This document shows positions 8,437 through 17,575 of a DNA stretch of 64,000 bases, piece by piece; the stretch's first letter is position 1; every line of letters begins with the position of its first letter. The position numbers and the translations under genes are program-made. The notes under the pieces are model-generated. The model did no database searches. It was not told where the DNA came from and worked only from the letters and a program-made list of their open reading frames with translations. Location: positions 84,220-148,219 of the forward strand of contig NZ_JACJOF010000028.1 in assembly GCF_014695395.1 (NCBI RefSeq), in the 5' to 3' direction. This DNA comes from Nodosilinea sp. FACHB-131 (GTDB lineage Bacteria > Cyanobacteriota > Cyanobacteriia > Phormidesmidales > Phormidesmidaceae).

Positions 8437-9138
8437 ATGGCTAAGGGTGATCAAATTTACGTCATGCGCGATCTGGCGGGGGTGCCTGGGCTATATCAGC
8501 ACCACGGCATCGACTGCGGCGATGGCACCGTCATTCACTACAGCAAAGCCCGAGACATTGCCGAGATTGCTCGCACCAGCTACGATGCCTTCTCGTGGAA
8601 CAATCCGGTCTATACCGTTCGAAAATCGCTGATTTATGACCCTGACGTTGTCGTCGAGCGGGCCACCAGCCGCCTAGGCGAGCGTCAGTATGACTTGCTG
8701 CTGAACAACTGTGAACACTTCGCTAACTGGTGTACCACAGGTCGCAGCGAAAGTCGCCAGCTGGCCAACTTTGGCTTGCGCACCGATCAGCTCAACCTGC
8801 CCGAACTGCGGCGACTGGCCGAGGGCGATCGCCACACCACCACCCCCGCCGAAGCCCGTGCCAACTTTCAAAAAGCCCTGGGCGACATTGCCGCTGCCTA
8901 CAACACCACCCTGGCCGATCAGCAAACCGCCTATAAAACAGCTGACGAATGGCATCACGTTGCCCAGAAAGCCCTAGCCATCGGTCGAGAAGACCTCGCT
9001 AAAGCGGCGCTTCACCGCAAGGTCGCCGCCAATAAGCGCATCGAAACCCTCACGACCCAGCTCAGTGAACTTGTGGAACTGGAGCTGAATCTTCAGCACA
9101 ATCGGGCATTCGCAGAACGGCGTCTGGCGATGGAATAA
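8437..9138 (+). CDS. LRAT-domain protein with PspA/IM30-like C-terminus
   Basis: The 233-residue protein has an N-terminal LRAT (permuted NlpC/P60, papain-like) domain with HHGID (residues 22-26) and the nucleophile motif NCEHFANW (Cys92). LRAT-type enzymes are thiol acyltransferases or phospholipases acting on lipids. The C-terminal half (about 130-233) is a long helical region containing EWHHVAQKALAIGREDLAKA and ALHRK, closely resembling the helical-hairpin signature of PspA/IM30 (VIPP1) membrane-stress proteins. The combination suggests a lipid-modifying enzyme tethered to stressed membranes, which is inference. No signal peptide is seen. An RBS-like stretch is not obvious before ATG 8437. 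Confidence 0.82.
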   Translation: MAKGDQIYVMRDLAGVPGLYQHHGIDCGDGTVIHYSKARDIAEIARTSYDAFSWNNPVYTVRKSLIYDPDVVVERATSRLGERQYDLLLNNCEHFANWCTTGRSESRQLANFGLRTDQLNLPELRRLAEGDRHTTTPAEARANFQKALGDIAAAYNTTLADQQTAYKTADEWHHVAQKALAIGREDLAKAALHRKVAANKRIETLTTQLSELVELELNLQHNRAFAERRLAME

Positions 9139-9214
9139 GCAGGGAATGAAGAGTAGAGCACAGCGCTAGTGATCTGGGAAAACTACGCTCACTCTTTACG
9201 ACCCTAGTTGTCCC

Positions 9215-9706
9215 ATGAGAAAGAAAGAACTGACTCAGCTGGTTAGTTTTGCCTGCGTTGTGTTTATGGCTCAATTCCCTCAGCCCAGCCGGGCGCAAAC
9301 TAGTCAAGCGCAAACTTCTCACGAGGACGCTGTTCAAGCATGTCGATTGGCCCTAGAAGAGGCTAATACTGTGATCTACGATGAGCACAAAGCATTCATT
9401 GATGATGCTTCAGCGGTTGAGCTAGGTGATCTATACAGCAGTTATCCTGCGCAGAAACCTATAGGCATCTTGTTGCGTGTTCAAGGGCAATCTGCACCAG
9501 AAATGATGCAGTCGCCACAACTCATGACTGCGCTCAGCACAAGCTTGATTAATCGCTGCCAACCCCTCAGCATGGTAACGTTTCAGCTCGATCAAACAGA
9601 TTGGGCAGCAACCTTTGGCCTGATAGAGAATCAGATCGTTCCCTTTGAATGTAAAGATCCTGGCCAGTCAACGGTGCTGAACTGGGGAGAGGCCTTTTGC
9701 CCATAA
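9215..9706 (+). CDS. hypothetical secreted protein
   Basis: The protein (163 residues) is not recognised. It starts with MRKKELTQLVSFACVVFMAQ and a likely signal-peptidase I site PSRA-QT around residue 27, so it is probably periplasmic. The mature part contains four cysteines (in AVQACRLA, NRCQPL, FECKDP, AFCP) that may form disulfides. Its codon use is plainer and less GC-rich than its neighbours, and no HIP1 octamer occurs in it. It converges on the glycosidase gene, with 17 bases between the two ends. Confidence 0.6.
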   Translation: MRKKELTQLVSFACVVFMAQFPQPSRAQTSQAQTSHEDAVQACRLALEEANTVIYDEHKAFIDDASAVELGDLYSSYPAQKPIGILLRVQGQSAPEMMQSPQLMTALSTSLINRCQPLSMVTFQLDQTDWAATFGLIENQIVPFECKDPGQSTVLNWGEAFCP

Positions 9707-9723
9707 CAGAGCTTGCCTAGTGA

Positions 9724-10635
9724 CTATTGCAGTTGTAGATTTTCGACCCAGAGAATCGATTTCACCGGGCGCTGAACAAGTTCGCCAGAGGCATTGAGAC
9801 GACCGTAGTGGGTAGTGCCGTCATACATCAGCGTCGAGGAGCTGCCGCCGTCGAGGTTGAGGGCTTGGGTGACGCCGCGATCGCCCAGAAAGGCCGCCAC
9901 TTCCCCCATGGTCATGCCCGAGGGCGACACTCCCGGCACCTGGGCTACCATCATCAGCACCACGCTGCCGTCGGCCTTGAGGCCCACCGCCGAGCGAGCA
10001 TTGGGCGACTGGCTACCGAGGGCATCGCGGCGGGTGGCGCGATCGATAAAGCCCTCCTCCACCGACGTATCCTGAGGCAGCAGCTGAGGGCCAGCACCGA
10101 CCGCATCCACCAGGGCGCATCCCGCTGGCACAGGGTCTTGATAGAAGGCGATGTCGTAGTTGGGAGTCCCGCCGCAGTCGTAGCGGCGAAATTCTGAACG
10201 ATTCAGAATCCTATCCATGTAGCTGGCTAAGTCAGGGTTGCCAATCAGCCGCTCGTTTTGGTTAGGGTCGGCTACCAACGCGCCATCCTTCACAACGTAG
10301 GACGTGGTGAGGCCATTGTTGGGGTCAAAAAAACCGGCGTTGAGGGCGGCAGTCACGCATCCTGCCCCACAAAGTTGAGAGGCAATCTGGTCAACTCGCG
10401 CCAAACCATCCACTACCGCCACCTGCACCGGGTAGCGCACCGGGTCGGGAATCGTGACCACATGCACCGTTGCAGCGGGTAGGCTGACGGTTTCGTAGAC
10501 CGGAGGCATCGCCGGTTCTGCTGGAACGACATCCTCTGGAGCCGCATCAGCCGCATTGGGAACAGGGGCACAGCTCGACAGGCCTATGGTAACAGCCAGA
10601 CCAACGGTCAGGCAGGGTTGAAAGATAGAACGCAT
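9724..10635 (-). CDS. phosphodiester glycosidase (NAGPA-like) lipoprotein
   Basis: The 303-residue protein carries the NAGPA/DUF2233 signature: AALNAGFFDPNNGLTTSYVV in the first half and ALNLDGGSSSTLMYDG near the C-terminus. In this family the domain cleaves GlcNAc-type phosphodiesters; bacterial members are exported and probably act on cell-wall or exopolysaccharide glycans. The N-terminus is a lipoprotein signal with lipobox LSSC (Cys22), followed by a proline/alanine-rich linker, so it is a periplasmic or outer-membrane lipoprotein. Starts at ATG 10635. It is divergent from the glycosyltransferase pair that follows, which may point to a shared surface-glycan theme. Confidence 0.88.
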   Translation of the reverse strand: MRSIFQPCLTVGLAVTIGLSSCAPVPNAADAAPEDVVPAEPAMPPVYETVSLPAATVHVVTIPDPVRYPVQVAVVDGLARVDQIASQLCGAGCVTAALNAGFFDPNNGLTTSYVVKDGALVADPNQNERLIGNPDLASYMDRILNRSEFRRYDCGGTPNYDIAFYQDPVPAGCALVDAVGAGPQLLPQDTSVEEGFIDRATRRDALGSQSPNARSAVGLKADGSVVLMMVAQVPGVSPSGMTMGEVAAFLGDRGVTQALNLDGGSSSTLMYDGTTHYGRLNASGELVQRPVKSILWVENLQLQ

Positions 10636-10800
10636 AGATCCAACAACAGGTTGCCAGCAGTATAGCGAGAAGCGCGATCGTCCTTGCAGATTGGTCTATT
10701 TCCTATCGTTGACCAACACATAGCAGTCCCAGCTTCGGGACATCCCCTGAGGTGATGGGCATACTGGAACCAGCTTGCCCTCTGAATTGTGTGACAGACA

Positions 10801-11793
10801 ATGGCGGTTCCCACTGTGACAACCGATGCGGCTCAGCCGATGGTCTATCCCTTGGTGTCAGTGATCGTTCCCATCTACAACGGTGAGGCCGACCTACCCA
10901 AACTGGTGCAACGGCTGGTGGGGCAACAGTATCCAGCCGACCGCGTCGAATTTTTGCTGGTGGACAATGGCAGCTGCGATCGCACCCCCGATCTCCTGCG
11001 AACCGCCGCCGCAACTGCTGCCTCCCAGGGTATTCAGCTGCGGGCCATCACCTACAGCGCTATCCAAAGCTCCTATGCCGCCCGCAACGCTGGTATTGCC
11101 GCCGCTCAGGGTGACATCCTCGCCTTTACCGACGCCGATTGTCATCCTGAGCTGAACTGGCTCGTATCCCTCGTGCAGCCCTTTACCGACCATTCTGTCG
11201 GGTTGGTGGCAGGGGAAATTCAGGCCCTACCCAGCCAAAACTGGCTAGAGCGCTACGCCGATCGCCAGGGCACCCTCTCCCAGCACAACACCCTCAACCA
11301 TAGTTTTTTGCCCTACGGCCAGACGGCGAATTTGGCGGTGCGAGCTGAAGTTTTGGATACAGTCGGGCTCTTTCGTCCCCACCTAACCACGGGCGGGGAC
11401 GCGGACCTGTGCTGGCGCATTCAGCAAGCCACCCCATGGCACCTCGTCCATGCTGCCGATGCCGTGGTCTACCATCGCCATCGAGATAGCTTGAGGGGTC
11501 TGCGCAGTCAGTGGCACCGCTACGGCTGCTCAAACCGCTATCTGCACGACCTGCACGGCGTAGAGCTGATGCGCCCCCTCTCCGCCAAAGAAATTCGCTA
11601 TCGTCTGCTGCGCTGGGGCCTAAAAGAACTGCCCCAGGCAACCGTTAAGCTCCTGAACGGTCGCGGCACCGCTTTGGAGCTAGCGATCACCCCGCTGGAT
11701 TTGTGGTGCGCCCACGCCCGCACCCAGGGACAGGCCCAAGCCAAGCTGCCCGAGACTGCCCGCACCATTACTCGTCTGGGAGAACCCGTTTGA
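10801..11793 (+). CDS. family 2 glycosyltransferase
   Basis: A GT-A fold glycosyltransferase of 330 residues: PLVSVIVPIYNGE at the N-terminus, then VEFLLVDNGSCDRT and the metal-binding DxD-type motif FTDADCHPE. A late GGDADLCWRI segment corresponds to the acceptor-side ED-type motif. GT2 enzymes of this kind transfer sugars from nucleotide donors to lipid or glycan acceptors in the cytoplasm. The TGA overlaps the ATG of the next gene (TGATG), so it is coupled to a second glycosyltransferase. The sugar and acceptor are unknown. Confidence 0.9.
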   Translation: MAVPTVTTDAAQPMVYPLVSVIVPIYNGEADLPKLVQRLVGQQYPADRVEFLLVDNGSCDRTPDLLRTAAATAASQGIQLRAITYSAIQSSYAARNAGIAAAQGDILAFTDADCHPELNWLVSLVQPFTDHSVGLVAGEIQALPSQNWLERYADRQGTLSQHNTLNHSFLPYGQTANLAVRAEVLDTVGLFRPHLTTGGDADLCWRIQQATPWHLVHAADAVVYHRHRDSLRGLRSQWHRYGCSNRYLHDLHGVELMRPLSAKEIRYRLLRWGLKELPQATVKLLNGRGTALELAITPLDLWCAHARTQGQAQAKLPETARTITRLGEPV

Positions 11794-13001
11794 TGCGAAT
11801 TTTGATGATCTCAACGACGTTTCCCTACCCGCCGACGCTGGGAGGGACACAAATTCGCACGTTTTATCTGCTCAAATACCTAGGGCAGCGGCACGAAGTC
11901 ACACTGGTAACGCAGCGCTCCACCGAAGTAACGAATGAAGAGGTCAATGCTCTATCTACCTACGTGGATAAGCTAGTGTGCTTTCCTCGCCCCACAGCCG
12001 CAGACCTCCAGCCTGGACTGTCTGGCAAAGTCAGCCGTTTTGCCCATTTTCTGGCTACAGGCACACCCCCCAGCACCACCTACCTACACACACCCGCCAT
12101 GCAGCAGTGGATCGATGGGTGGGTGGAGGGTGGCCACTGCGACGTCATTACCTGTGAGCACAGCGTCAATGAAGTGTTCGTACGCCCCAGCTATCGCCAG
12201 CGAGTGAAGAAGGTGGTAGTAGATATTCACAGCTCACTCTACGGCACGCTGGTGAATCAGCTAGAGACCAAGACAGCGGAGAAGCCGCTGCGCGATCGCC
12301 TCAACCTGCCCTTGCTCCGCCGCTACGAGCGTCGGTACGCCCAAAAGTTTTCTGACCTTGTGATCACCACTGAGGAAGACCGTCAATTCTTTGCCCCGAT
12401 TGCCGGGGCTACTCCCCTGCATGTTGTGCCCAACGGTGTGGATCTGGTGCAATTTCCCTATCGCCGTACTGATCCCGGCGGTCGCAGCCTGGTTTTCGTT
12501 GGCGCGATGGACTACATCGCCAATGTAGATACCGCCAAATATCTGGCCCAAGCCATTCTGCCGCCCCTGCGCCAGCGCTATTCCGACGCTAGCCTCTACC
12601 TGGTGGGCAACAAACCCACCTTAGAAGTGCAAGCGTTAGGCAATCTGCCGGGAGTCGTCGTTACTGGACGAGTGCCGTCGGTGGCGGAATATCTGCATCG
12701 GGCAACGGTGTGCGTGGTACCCATGCGCATTGGCTTTGGCATTAAGAACAAAACCCTAGAAGCGATGGCGGCGGGGGTGCCGGTAGTGGCAAGCGATCGC
12801 GGCCTCGAAGGTCTCGCCGTAGACCAGCCCCAGCGGGCGCTGCGAGCTAACACGGTGGATGAGTATGTAGAGGCGATCGGCCAACTCTTTGACCAGCTCG
12901 AACTGCGCGCCACCCTATCGCAGCGCGGCCGCGAGCTGATAGAAGACACCTTCACCTGGGAGCGGGCCGGGCAAGCCTACGAAGCCGTGCTGAACGGCTA
13001 A
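11793..13001 (+). CDS. family 4/1 glycosyltransferase (GT-B fold)
   Basis: A 402-residue GT-B glycosyltransferase. The N-terminus MRILMISTTFPYPPTLGGTQ with its glycine-rich loop is typical of GT4-type enzymes, and the C-terminal donor domain has the expected VPNGVDL, LVFVGAMDY, VVVTGRVP and the EAMAAGVPVVASDRGLEGL nucleotide-sugar site. ATG 11793 overlaps the stop of the GT2 gene by one base; a longer in-frame ORF from 11703 lies fully inside the upstream gene and is not credible. The two enzymes likely act one after another on the same glycan. Confidence 0.9.
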   Translation: MRILMISTTFPYPPTLGGTQIRTFYLLKYLGQRHEVTLVTQRSTEVTNEEVNALSTYVDKLVCFPRPTAADLQPGLSGKVSRFAHFLATGTPPSTTYLHTPAMQQWIDGWVEGGHCDVITCEHSVNEVFVRPSYRQRVKKVVVDIHSSLYGTLVNQLETKTAEKPLRDRLNLPLLRRYERRYAQKFSDLVITTEEDRQFFAPIAGATPLHVVPNGVDLVQFPYRRTDPGGRSLVFVGAMDYIANVDTAKYLAQAILPPLRQRYSDASLYLVGNKPTLEVQALGNLPGVVVTGRVPSVAEYLHRATVCVVPMRIGFGIKNKTLEAMAAGVPVVASDRGLEGLAVDQPQRALRANTVDEYVEAIGQLFDQLELRATLSQRGRELIEDTFTWERAGQAYEAVLNG

Positions 13002-13155
13002 ATTTCAAGTTACCAACGCTGTTTGGATGGGGCACAAGGTCCTGCGATCGCGAGAAGTAGGCAATGGGAAAGAGGCATCGGTAGGATGGAGACAGGCGGC
13101 CCTCTGGCCTAGCCCAATTTCTAGGCCCCATCCTTTCAACTTCTGTAGCTCAACT

Positions 13156-14013
13156 ATGGTGTCGCAAAAACTTGACCAGCTCAAAGCCCTATTCGCCGGG
13201 ATGGATCGGGCGCTGATCGCCTATTCGGGCGGCATCGACAGCACACTGGTGGCTAAGGTCGCCTACGACGTGTTGGGCGATCGCGCCCTTGCCATCACCG
13301 CCAACTCTCCTTCGCTCATGCCCGCTGATTTAGAAGAAGCCCAGGTGCAGGCGGCGGCGATCGGCATTGCCCATGAAATTGTCGCCACCCACGAGCTAGA
13401 TAATCCTAATTACGCCGCCAACCCCGTCAACCGCTGCTATTTCTGCAAGAGCGAGCTGCACGACACCCTCAAGCCCCTGGCCCTGGGGCGGGGCTACCCC
13501 TACGTGGTGGATGGCGTTAACGCCGATGACCTGGGTGACTACCGCCCCGGCATTCAGGCGGCAAAGGAGCGCGGTGCCAGATCGCCCCTAGCCGAAGTGG
13601 GCATCACCAAGTTTGAGGTGCGCGAGATCTCGCGCCTGCTGGGTCTGCCCTGGTGGGATAAACCGGCGCAACCCTGCCTCAGCTCGCGCTTCCCCTACGG
13701 CGAAGCCATTACGTTAGAAAAGCTGCGGCGGGTGGGCCAGGCAGAGCTGTACCTGCGGCATTTGGGGCTGCGGCAGCTCAGGGTGCGATCGCAGGCCGAC
13801 ACCGCCCGCATTGAAATTCCTGTCGAAAATATTAAAGAATTTGTAGCTGCCACCGATCTTGAAGCCCTGGTAAAGGCGCTGCAAGACTACGGTTTCACCT
13901 ACGTCACCCTTGATCTAGAGGGCTTTCGCAGCGGTAAGCTAAACCAGGATCTGCCCGCAACTGTCGTTAGCCCATCAGAACGTTCCAGCCATGACCTATC
14001 TGCTTGCCGGTGA
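13156..14013 (+). CDS. larE: LarE-type ATP-dependent sacrificial sulfur transferase
   Basis: LarE proteins adenylate and then insert sulfur into pyridinium dicarboxylate to make the nickel-pincer nucleotide cofactor of lactate racemase. The PP-loop SGGIDS is at residues 24-29. Cys94 and Cys97 (RCYFC) together with Cys174 (QPCLSS) make the three-cysteine pattern described for the [4Fe-4S] subclass of LarE, unlike the single sacrificial cysteine of Lactobacillus LarE. ATG 13156 fits the family length (285 residues); the in-frame upstream extension looks non-coding. The 3' end overlaps glucokinase by 23 bases. No larA, larB or larC is visible here, so the client enzyme is unknown. Confidence 0.88.
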   Translation: MVSQKLDQLKALFAGMDRALIAYSGGIDSTLVAKVAYDVLGDRALAITANSPSLMPADLEEAQVQAAAIGIAHEIVATHELDNPNYAANPVNRCYFCKSELHDTLKPLALGRGYPYVVDGVNADDLGDYRPGIQAAKERGARSPLAEVGITKFEVREISRLLGLPWWDKPAQPCLSSRFPYGEAITLEKLRRVGQAELYLRHLGLRQLRVRSQADTARIEIPVENIKEFVAATDLEALVKALQDYGFTYVTLDLEGFRSGKLNQDLPATVVSPSERSSHDLSACR

Positions 14014-15046
14014 TATTGGTGGCACCAAAACCATTCTGCGCCTGGTCGAGGCCAGCGCACCCAGTCCATCGACCCCGGTGATTCTCAAAAACGAGTTTGA
14101 GCGCACTTACTCTAGCCAGGCCTACCCCGACCTGGTGCCCATGGTAAAAGATTTTTTGCACCAAGCCGCCATCGACGCTGGGCATACCTACGCTCCCGAG
14201 CGGGCCTGCTTTGCGATCGCCGGGCCAGTCGTGGAGAACACCTCCAGTCTTACCAACCTGGCCTGGTCGCTAGAGGGCGATCGCCTCCAGGTAGAACTTG
14301 ACCTTGACCGAGTTGAGCTGATCAACGACTTTGAAGCCGTTGGCTATGGGGTCTTTGGCCTCGCTGCCGAAGACATTCACACCCTGCAAGCGGGCGACCC
14401 CGACGGCAACGCCCCGGTGGCCATTATTGGCGCGGGCACCGGCCTGGGGCAGGGGTTTGCCCTGGCGACTAGCGGTCGCCCCCTAGTGTTTCCGTCCGAA
14501 GGGGGCCACGCCGACTTTGCGCCCCGCTCAGAGCTAGAGTTTCAGCTGATGCGCTATCTGATCGACAAGCACCAGATCTCTCGCGTGTCGGTAGAGCGGG
14601 TGGTATCGGGCCAGGGCATTGTAGCGATCTACCAATTTCTGCGCGATCGCGAGTTTGCTACCGAAACCCCAGAGATCGCCGAAGCGATCACCGCTTGGGA
14701 ACGCCAAACCGGCCTCTCCAGCAAAACCGTTGACCCCGGTGCCGTCATTGCCCAGGCCGCCGTGGGCTGCCGCGATCGCCTCTCCCACAAAGCCATGGAA
14801 ATTTTTGTCTCCGCCTACGGGGCCGAAGCGGGCAACCTGGCCCTCAAGCTGCTGCCCTACGGCGGCCTCTATGTAGCTGGGGGCATCGCCGCCAAAAACC
14901 TAGACCTGATTATGGCAGGGCAGTTTTTGGATGCGTTTACCCACAAGGGCCGCGTCAGCCCTCTGCTCGATCGGGTGCCGGTGCATATCGTGCTCAATCC
15001 CCAAGTGGGGTTGATCGGAGCAGCTCTTAGAGCTGCTGCGCCCTGA
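13991..15046 (+). CDS. glk: glucokinase
   Basis: ATP-dependent phosphorylation of glucose to glucose-6-phosphate. The phosphate-binding motif AGDIGGTKTILRLVE is at the N-terminus, the catalytic region LINDFEAVGYG and adenosine motif IIGAGTGLGQGF follow, and SEGGHADFAPR matches the sugar-binding E-GGH segment of the Glk (PF02685) family. The length of 351 residues is normal for cyanobacterial Glk. The ATG lies inside the end of larE (23-base overlap), so it is probably co-transcribed with it. In a phototroph the enzyme salvages glucose from glycogen, sucrose or uptake. Confidence 0.92.
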   Translation: MTYLLAGDIGGTKTILRLVEASAPSPSTPVILKNEFERTYSSQAYPDLVPMVKDFLHQAAIDAGHTYAPERACFAIAGPVVENTSSLTNLAWSLEGDRLQVELDLDRVELINDFEAVGYGVFGLAAEDIHTLQAGDPDGNAPVAIIGAGTGLGQGFALATSGRPLVFPSEGGHADFAPRSELEFQLMRYLIDKHQISRVSVERVVSGQGIVAIYQFLRDREFATETPEIAEAITAWERQTGLSSKTVDPGAVIAQAAVGCRDRLSHKAMEIFVSAYGAEAGNLALKLLPYGGLYVAGGIAAKNLDLIMAGQFLDAFTHKGRVSPLLDRVPVHIVLNPQVGLIGAALRAAAP

Positions 15047-15183
15047 GCCACAGATGCAGAGCCTAGGGTGCCTCGGTGAATAGCCCTGTTGATCTCGAAC
15101 CCTAAAATACAACCCTGGGTTTTTGGCCTGTGACGATCCCCAAGGGGATAAAATCAAGCATGCAGTGCATCCGTTTGTGAGGT

Positions 15184-15960
15184 ATGGCAGGTCATAGCAA
15201 GTGGGCCAACATCAAGCGCCAAAAGGCGCGGGTTGATGCCGTTAAGGGCAAAGTCTTCGCCAAAATGTCGCGGGAAATCATTGTGTCGGCGCGCCAGGGC
15301 GGTGACCCAGCGGGCAACTTTCAGCTGCGCACCGCCATCGACAAGGCCAAGGCCGCGGGGGTGCCCAACGACAACATTGACAGGGCGATCGCCAAAGGTT
15401 CCGGCAACCTCAGTGCCGATAACAGCTTCGAAGCCATCCGCTATGAGGGTTACGGCCCCGGCGGCGTCGCCATCTTAATTGAAGCCCTTACCGACAACCG
15501 CAACCGCACCGCCGCCGACCTGCGCGCCGCCTTCAGCAAGAGCAACGGTAACCTCGGTGAAACCGGCTGCGTCGGCTGGATGTTTGAGCAAAAAGGCGTC
15601 GTCACCATCATTCACCCCGGCGACGAAGAAGCCCTGCTCGAAGCCGCCATGGAGGCCGGAGCCGAAACCTATGAACTCACCACGGTGCTAGGTCGCCGCG
15701 ACGAGGAAATTCCCGCCGCTGAGCTATTTTGCGCCCCCGCCGATCTGGAGGCCCTCGACACCAACCTCAAAGCCCAGGGGTTAACCGTCCAACAGGCGGA
15801 ACTCCGCTGGCTGCCTAGCAACACCCTGGTTGTCGATGACCCCGACCAGGCCCGCCTGCTAGTCAAACTCATGGATGCCCTTGAAGACCTCGACGACGTG
15901 CAGTCCGTCACCGCTAACTTCGACATGGCCGAGGAGTTGATGGATGCGATCGCGGCCTAG
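15184..15960 (+). CDS. yebC: YebC/PmpR family protein
   Basis: A member of the YebC/PmpR family with the near-invariant N-terminus MAGHSKWANIKRQKARVDA and the internal ARQGGDPAGNFQLR and FEAIRYEGYGPGGVA. Members are described as DNA-binding transcriptional regulators, and more recently as ribosome-associated factors that help translation of difficult stretches. The length of 258 residues is typical. A single gene with its own 137-base leader. Confidence 0.95.
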   Translation: MAGHSKWANIKRQKARVDAVKGKVFAKMSREIIVSARQGGDPAGNFQLRTAIDKAKAAGVPNDNIDRAIAKGSGNLSADNSFEAIRYEGYGPGGVAILIEALTDNRNRTAADLRAAFSKSNGNLGETGCVGWMFEQKGVVTIIHPGDEEALLEAAMEAGAETYELTTVLGRRDEEIPAAELFCAPADLEALDTNLKAQGLTVQQAELRWLPSNTLVVDDPDQARLLVKLMDALEDLDDVQSVTANFDMAEELMDAIAA

Positions 15961-15975
15961 GAGAGCGGGGTAAAT

Positions 15976-15996
15976 GGTGGGCAATGCCCACCCTAC
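15976..15996. repeat. dispersed palindromic repeat, family A
   Basis: GGTGGGCAATGCCCACCCTA(C) contains the palindrome GTGGGCAATGCCCAC. An inverted copy with one difference lies at 41940-41960. Elements of this kind are scattered through cyanobacterial intergenic regions. This one sits 15 bases behind yebC and could fold as a hairpin in the transcript. Confidence 0.7.
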
Positions 15997-16211
15997 TAAA
16001 CGCGAGACAGCAGTTGAATCAGGTGGCCATAACCATAGAGTTGAATGCCACCGACAGCTCCGTTTGCAGAACAGACGTTTAAACCCATGATCAGTCATTC
16101 CTTTCCGCCCCAGCGGCAGATCTGGCTGTCTCCCCCAACGTGCGCCACAACCACCTATCGAACAGAACATTCCATGTCGCCCCAATCCCTGATAACGACA
16201 AGTACTCTGCT

Positions 16212-16231
16212 GGGCGAACAGCCGTTCGCCC
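16212..16231. repeat. palindromic repeat, family B
   Basis: GGGCGAACAGCCGTTCGCCC has 8-bp perfect arms, followed by CTAC. The GGGCGAAC/GTTCGCCCCTAC pattern is a common dispersed cyanobacterial palindrome. Only one full copy was noticed in this window. Confidence 0.6.
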
Positions 16232-16393
16232 CTACAACAGGAATCGTTGACTCAAAAACCTTCAAGCGTAGAAAAAATAACGATTTCGGGGATCACATCC
16301 CAACACGCTCTCCCTCTCGTCCTGCGGAAACCCCAAAAACCCTATAGATTATAAAAATAGGGAAACCATAACGGAAAAGGCGAGGACACCCAC

Positions 16394-17575
16394 ATGCGGG
16401 TATTGTTAATGACCGGTAAAGGTGGCGTCGGCAAAACCTCCGTCGCAGCCGCCACGGGCCTGCGCTGCGCAGAACTGGGCTACAAAACCCTGGTGCTGAG
16501 CACCGATCCCGCTCACTCCTTAGCCGACAGCTTCGATATAGAACTAGGCCACGAGCCTCGCCTAGTGCAGCCCAACCTGTGGGGCGCAGAACTCGATGCC
16601 CTGATGGAACTCGAAGGCAACTGGGGTGCGGTGAAGCGCTATATCACCGACGTGCTTCAGGCCCGTGGTCTTGAAGGCATTGAGGCCGAAGAGCTGGCCA
16701 TTCTCCCCGGCATGGATGAAATCTTTAGCCTGGTGCGCATGAAGCGCCACCACGACGAAGGCGAGTATGACGTGCTGATTATCGACTCGGCCCCTACCGG
16801 CACCGCCCTGCGCTTGCTCAGCCTGCCTGAAGTGGCAGGCTGGTACATGCGCAAACTCTACAAACCCTTTCAGGCCGTTTCTGAAGCCCTGCGGCCCCTG
16901 GTGCAGCCCTTCTTTCGCCCAGTGGCGGGCTTTAGCTTGCCTACCAAAGAGGTGATGGATGCACCCTACGAATTTTACGAGCAGCTGATTGAGCTAGAGA
17001 AAGTGCTCACCGACGCGGGCACCACCTCCGTACGTTTGGTCACCAACCCCGAAAAAATGGTGATTAAAGAATCGCTGCGGGCCCATGCCTACCTCAGCCT
17101 CTACAACGTGGGCACCGACCTGGTGATCGCGAACCGCATCATCCCCGACGAAGTGCAGGACCCCTTCTTCCAGCGGATGAAGGAAAAGCAGCAGCAGTAT
17201 AGGCACGAAATTCACGAGAACTTTCACCCACTGCCGGTGAAAGAAGCGCCTCTGTTTGCCGAAGAACTCTGCGGCCTAGAATCTCTCCAGCGCCTCAAAG
17301 AAACCCTCTATACCGACGAAGACCCCACCCAGGTCTACTACAAAGAGACCACCCTGCGCGTGGTGCAGGAAGAAGGCAGCTATAGCCTGGAGCTTTATCT
17401 GCCCGGCATTCCCAAAGACCAAATCGAGCTGAGCAAGTCGGCAGACGAGCTGAATGTGCGCATCGGCAACCACCGCCGCAACCTAGTTCTACCCCAGGCT
17501 TTGGCGGCCCTACAACCCGCCGGGGCTAAGATGGAAGACGACTACCTGAAGATTCGCTTTGCCAGTGCCGGCTAG
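16394..17575 (+). CDS. GET3/ArsA-type ATPase with HSP20-like C-terminal domain
   Basis: A TRC40/GET3/ArsA family ATPase: P-loop GKGGVGKTS (residues 8-16), switch motif [14 protein letters not shown], and [14 protein letters not shown]. It has a single ATPase half, as in GET3-like proteins, not the duplicated form of arsenite pump ArsA. The last part (about residues 310-393, with [20 protein letters not shown] and ELNVRIG) is an alpha-crystallin/HSP20-type domain, the known architecture of plant-chloroplast and cyanobacterial GET3-like proteins. A role in tail-anchored or hydrophobic protein handling is inferred. No arsenic genes are adjacent. Its stop overlaps tail-to-tail with the next gene by four bases. 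Confidence 0.9.
   Translation: MRVLLMTGKGGVGKTSVAAATGLRCAELGYKTLVLSTDPAHSLADSFDIELGHEPRLVQPNLWGAELDALMELEGNWGAVKRYITDVLQARGLEGIEAEELAILPGMDEIFSLVRMKRHHDEGEYDVLIIDSAPTGTALRLLSLPEVAGWYMRKLYKPFQAVSEALRPLVQPFFRPVAGFSLPTKEVMDAPYEFYEQLIELEKVLTDAGTTSVRLVTNPEKMVIKESLRAHAYLSLYNVGTDLVIANRIIPDEVQDPFFQRMKEKQQQYRHEIHENFHPLPVKEAPLFAEELCGLESLQRLKETLYTDEDPTQVYYKETTLRVVQEEGSYSLELYLPGIPKDQIELSKSADELNVRIGNHRRNLVLPQALAALQPAGAKMEDDYLKIRFASAG

Larger units (their letters stand above)
15961..16393. other. intergenic region with palindromic repeats
   Basis: These 433 bases hold two palindromic repeats (15976-15996 and 16212-16231) and no supported gene. Short ORFs on both strands here have no family resemblance. 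An A/T-rich stretch (16345-16372) just before the next gene is a plausible promoter. Confidence 0.5.

Noticed and set aside
11703..11792. Longer start for the second glycosyltransferase
   Set aside because: It lies wholly inside the upstream glycosyltransferase gene; the ATG at 11793 with TGATG overlap begins with the typical GT-B N-terminus.
16045..16347. Plus-strand ORF of 100 codons
   Set aside because: It runs through a dispersed palindromic repeat and is rich in Pro, Thr and Ser without any motif, as expected for non-coding DNA.
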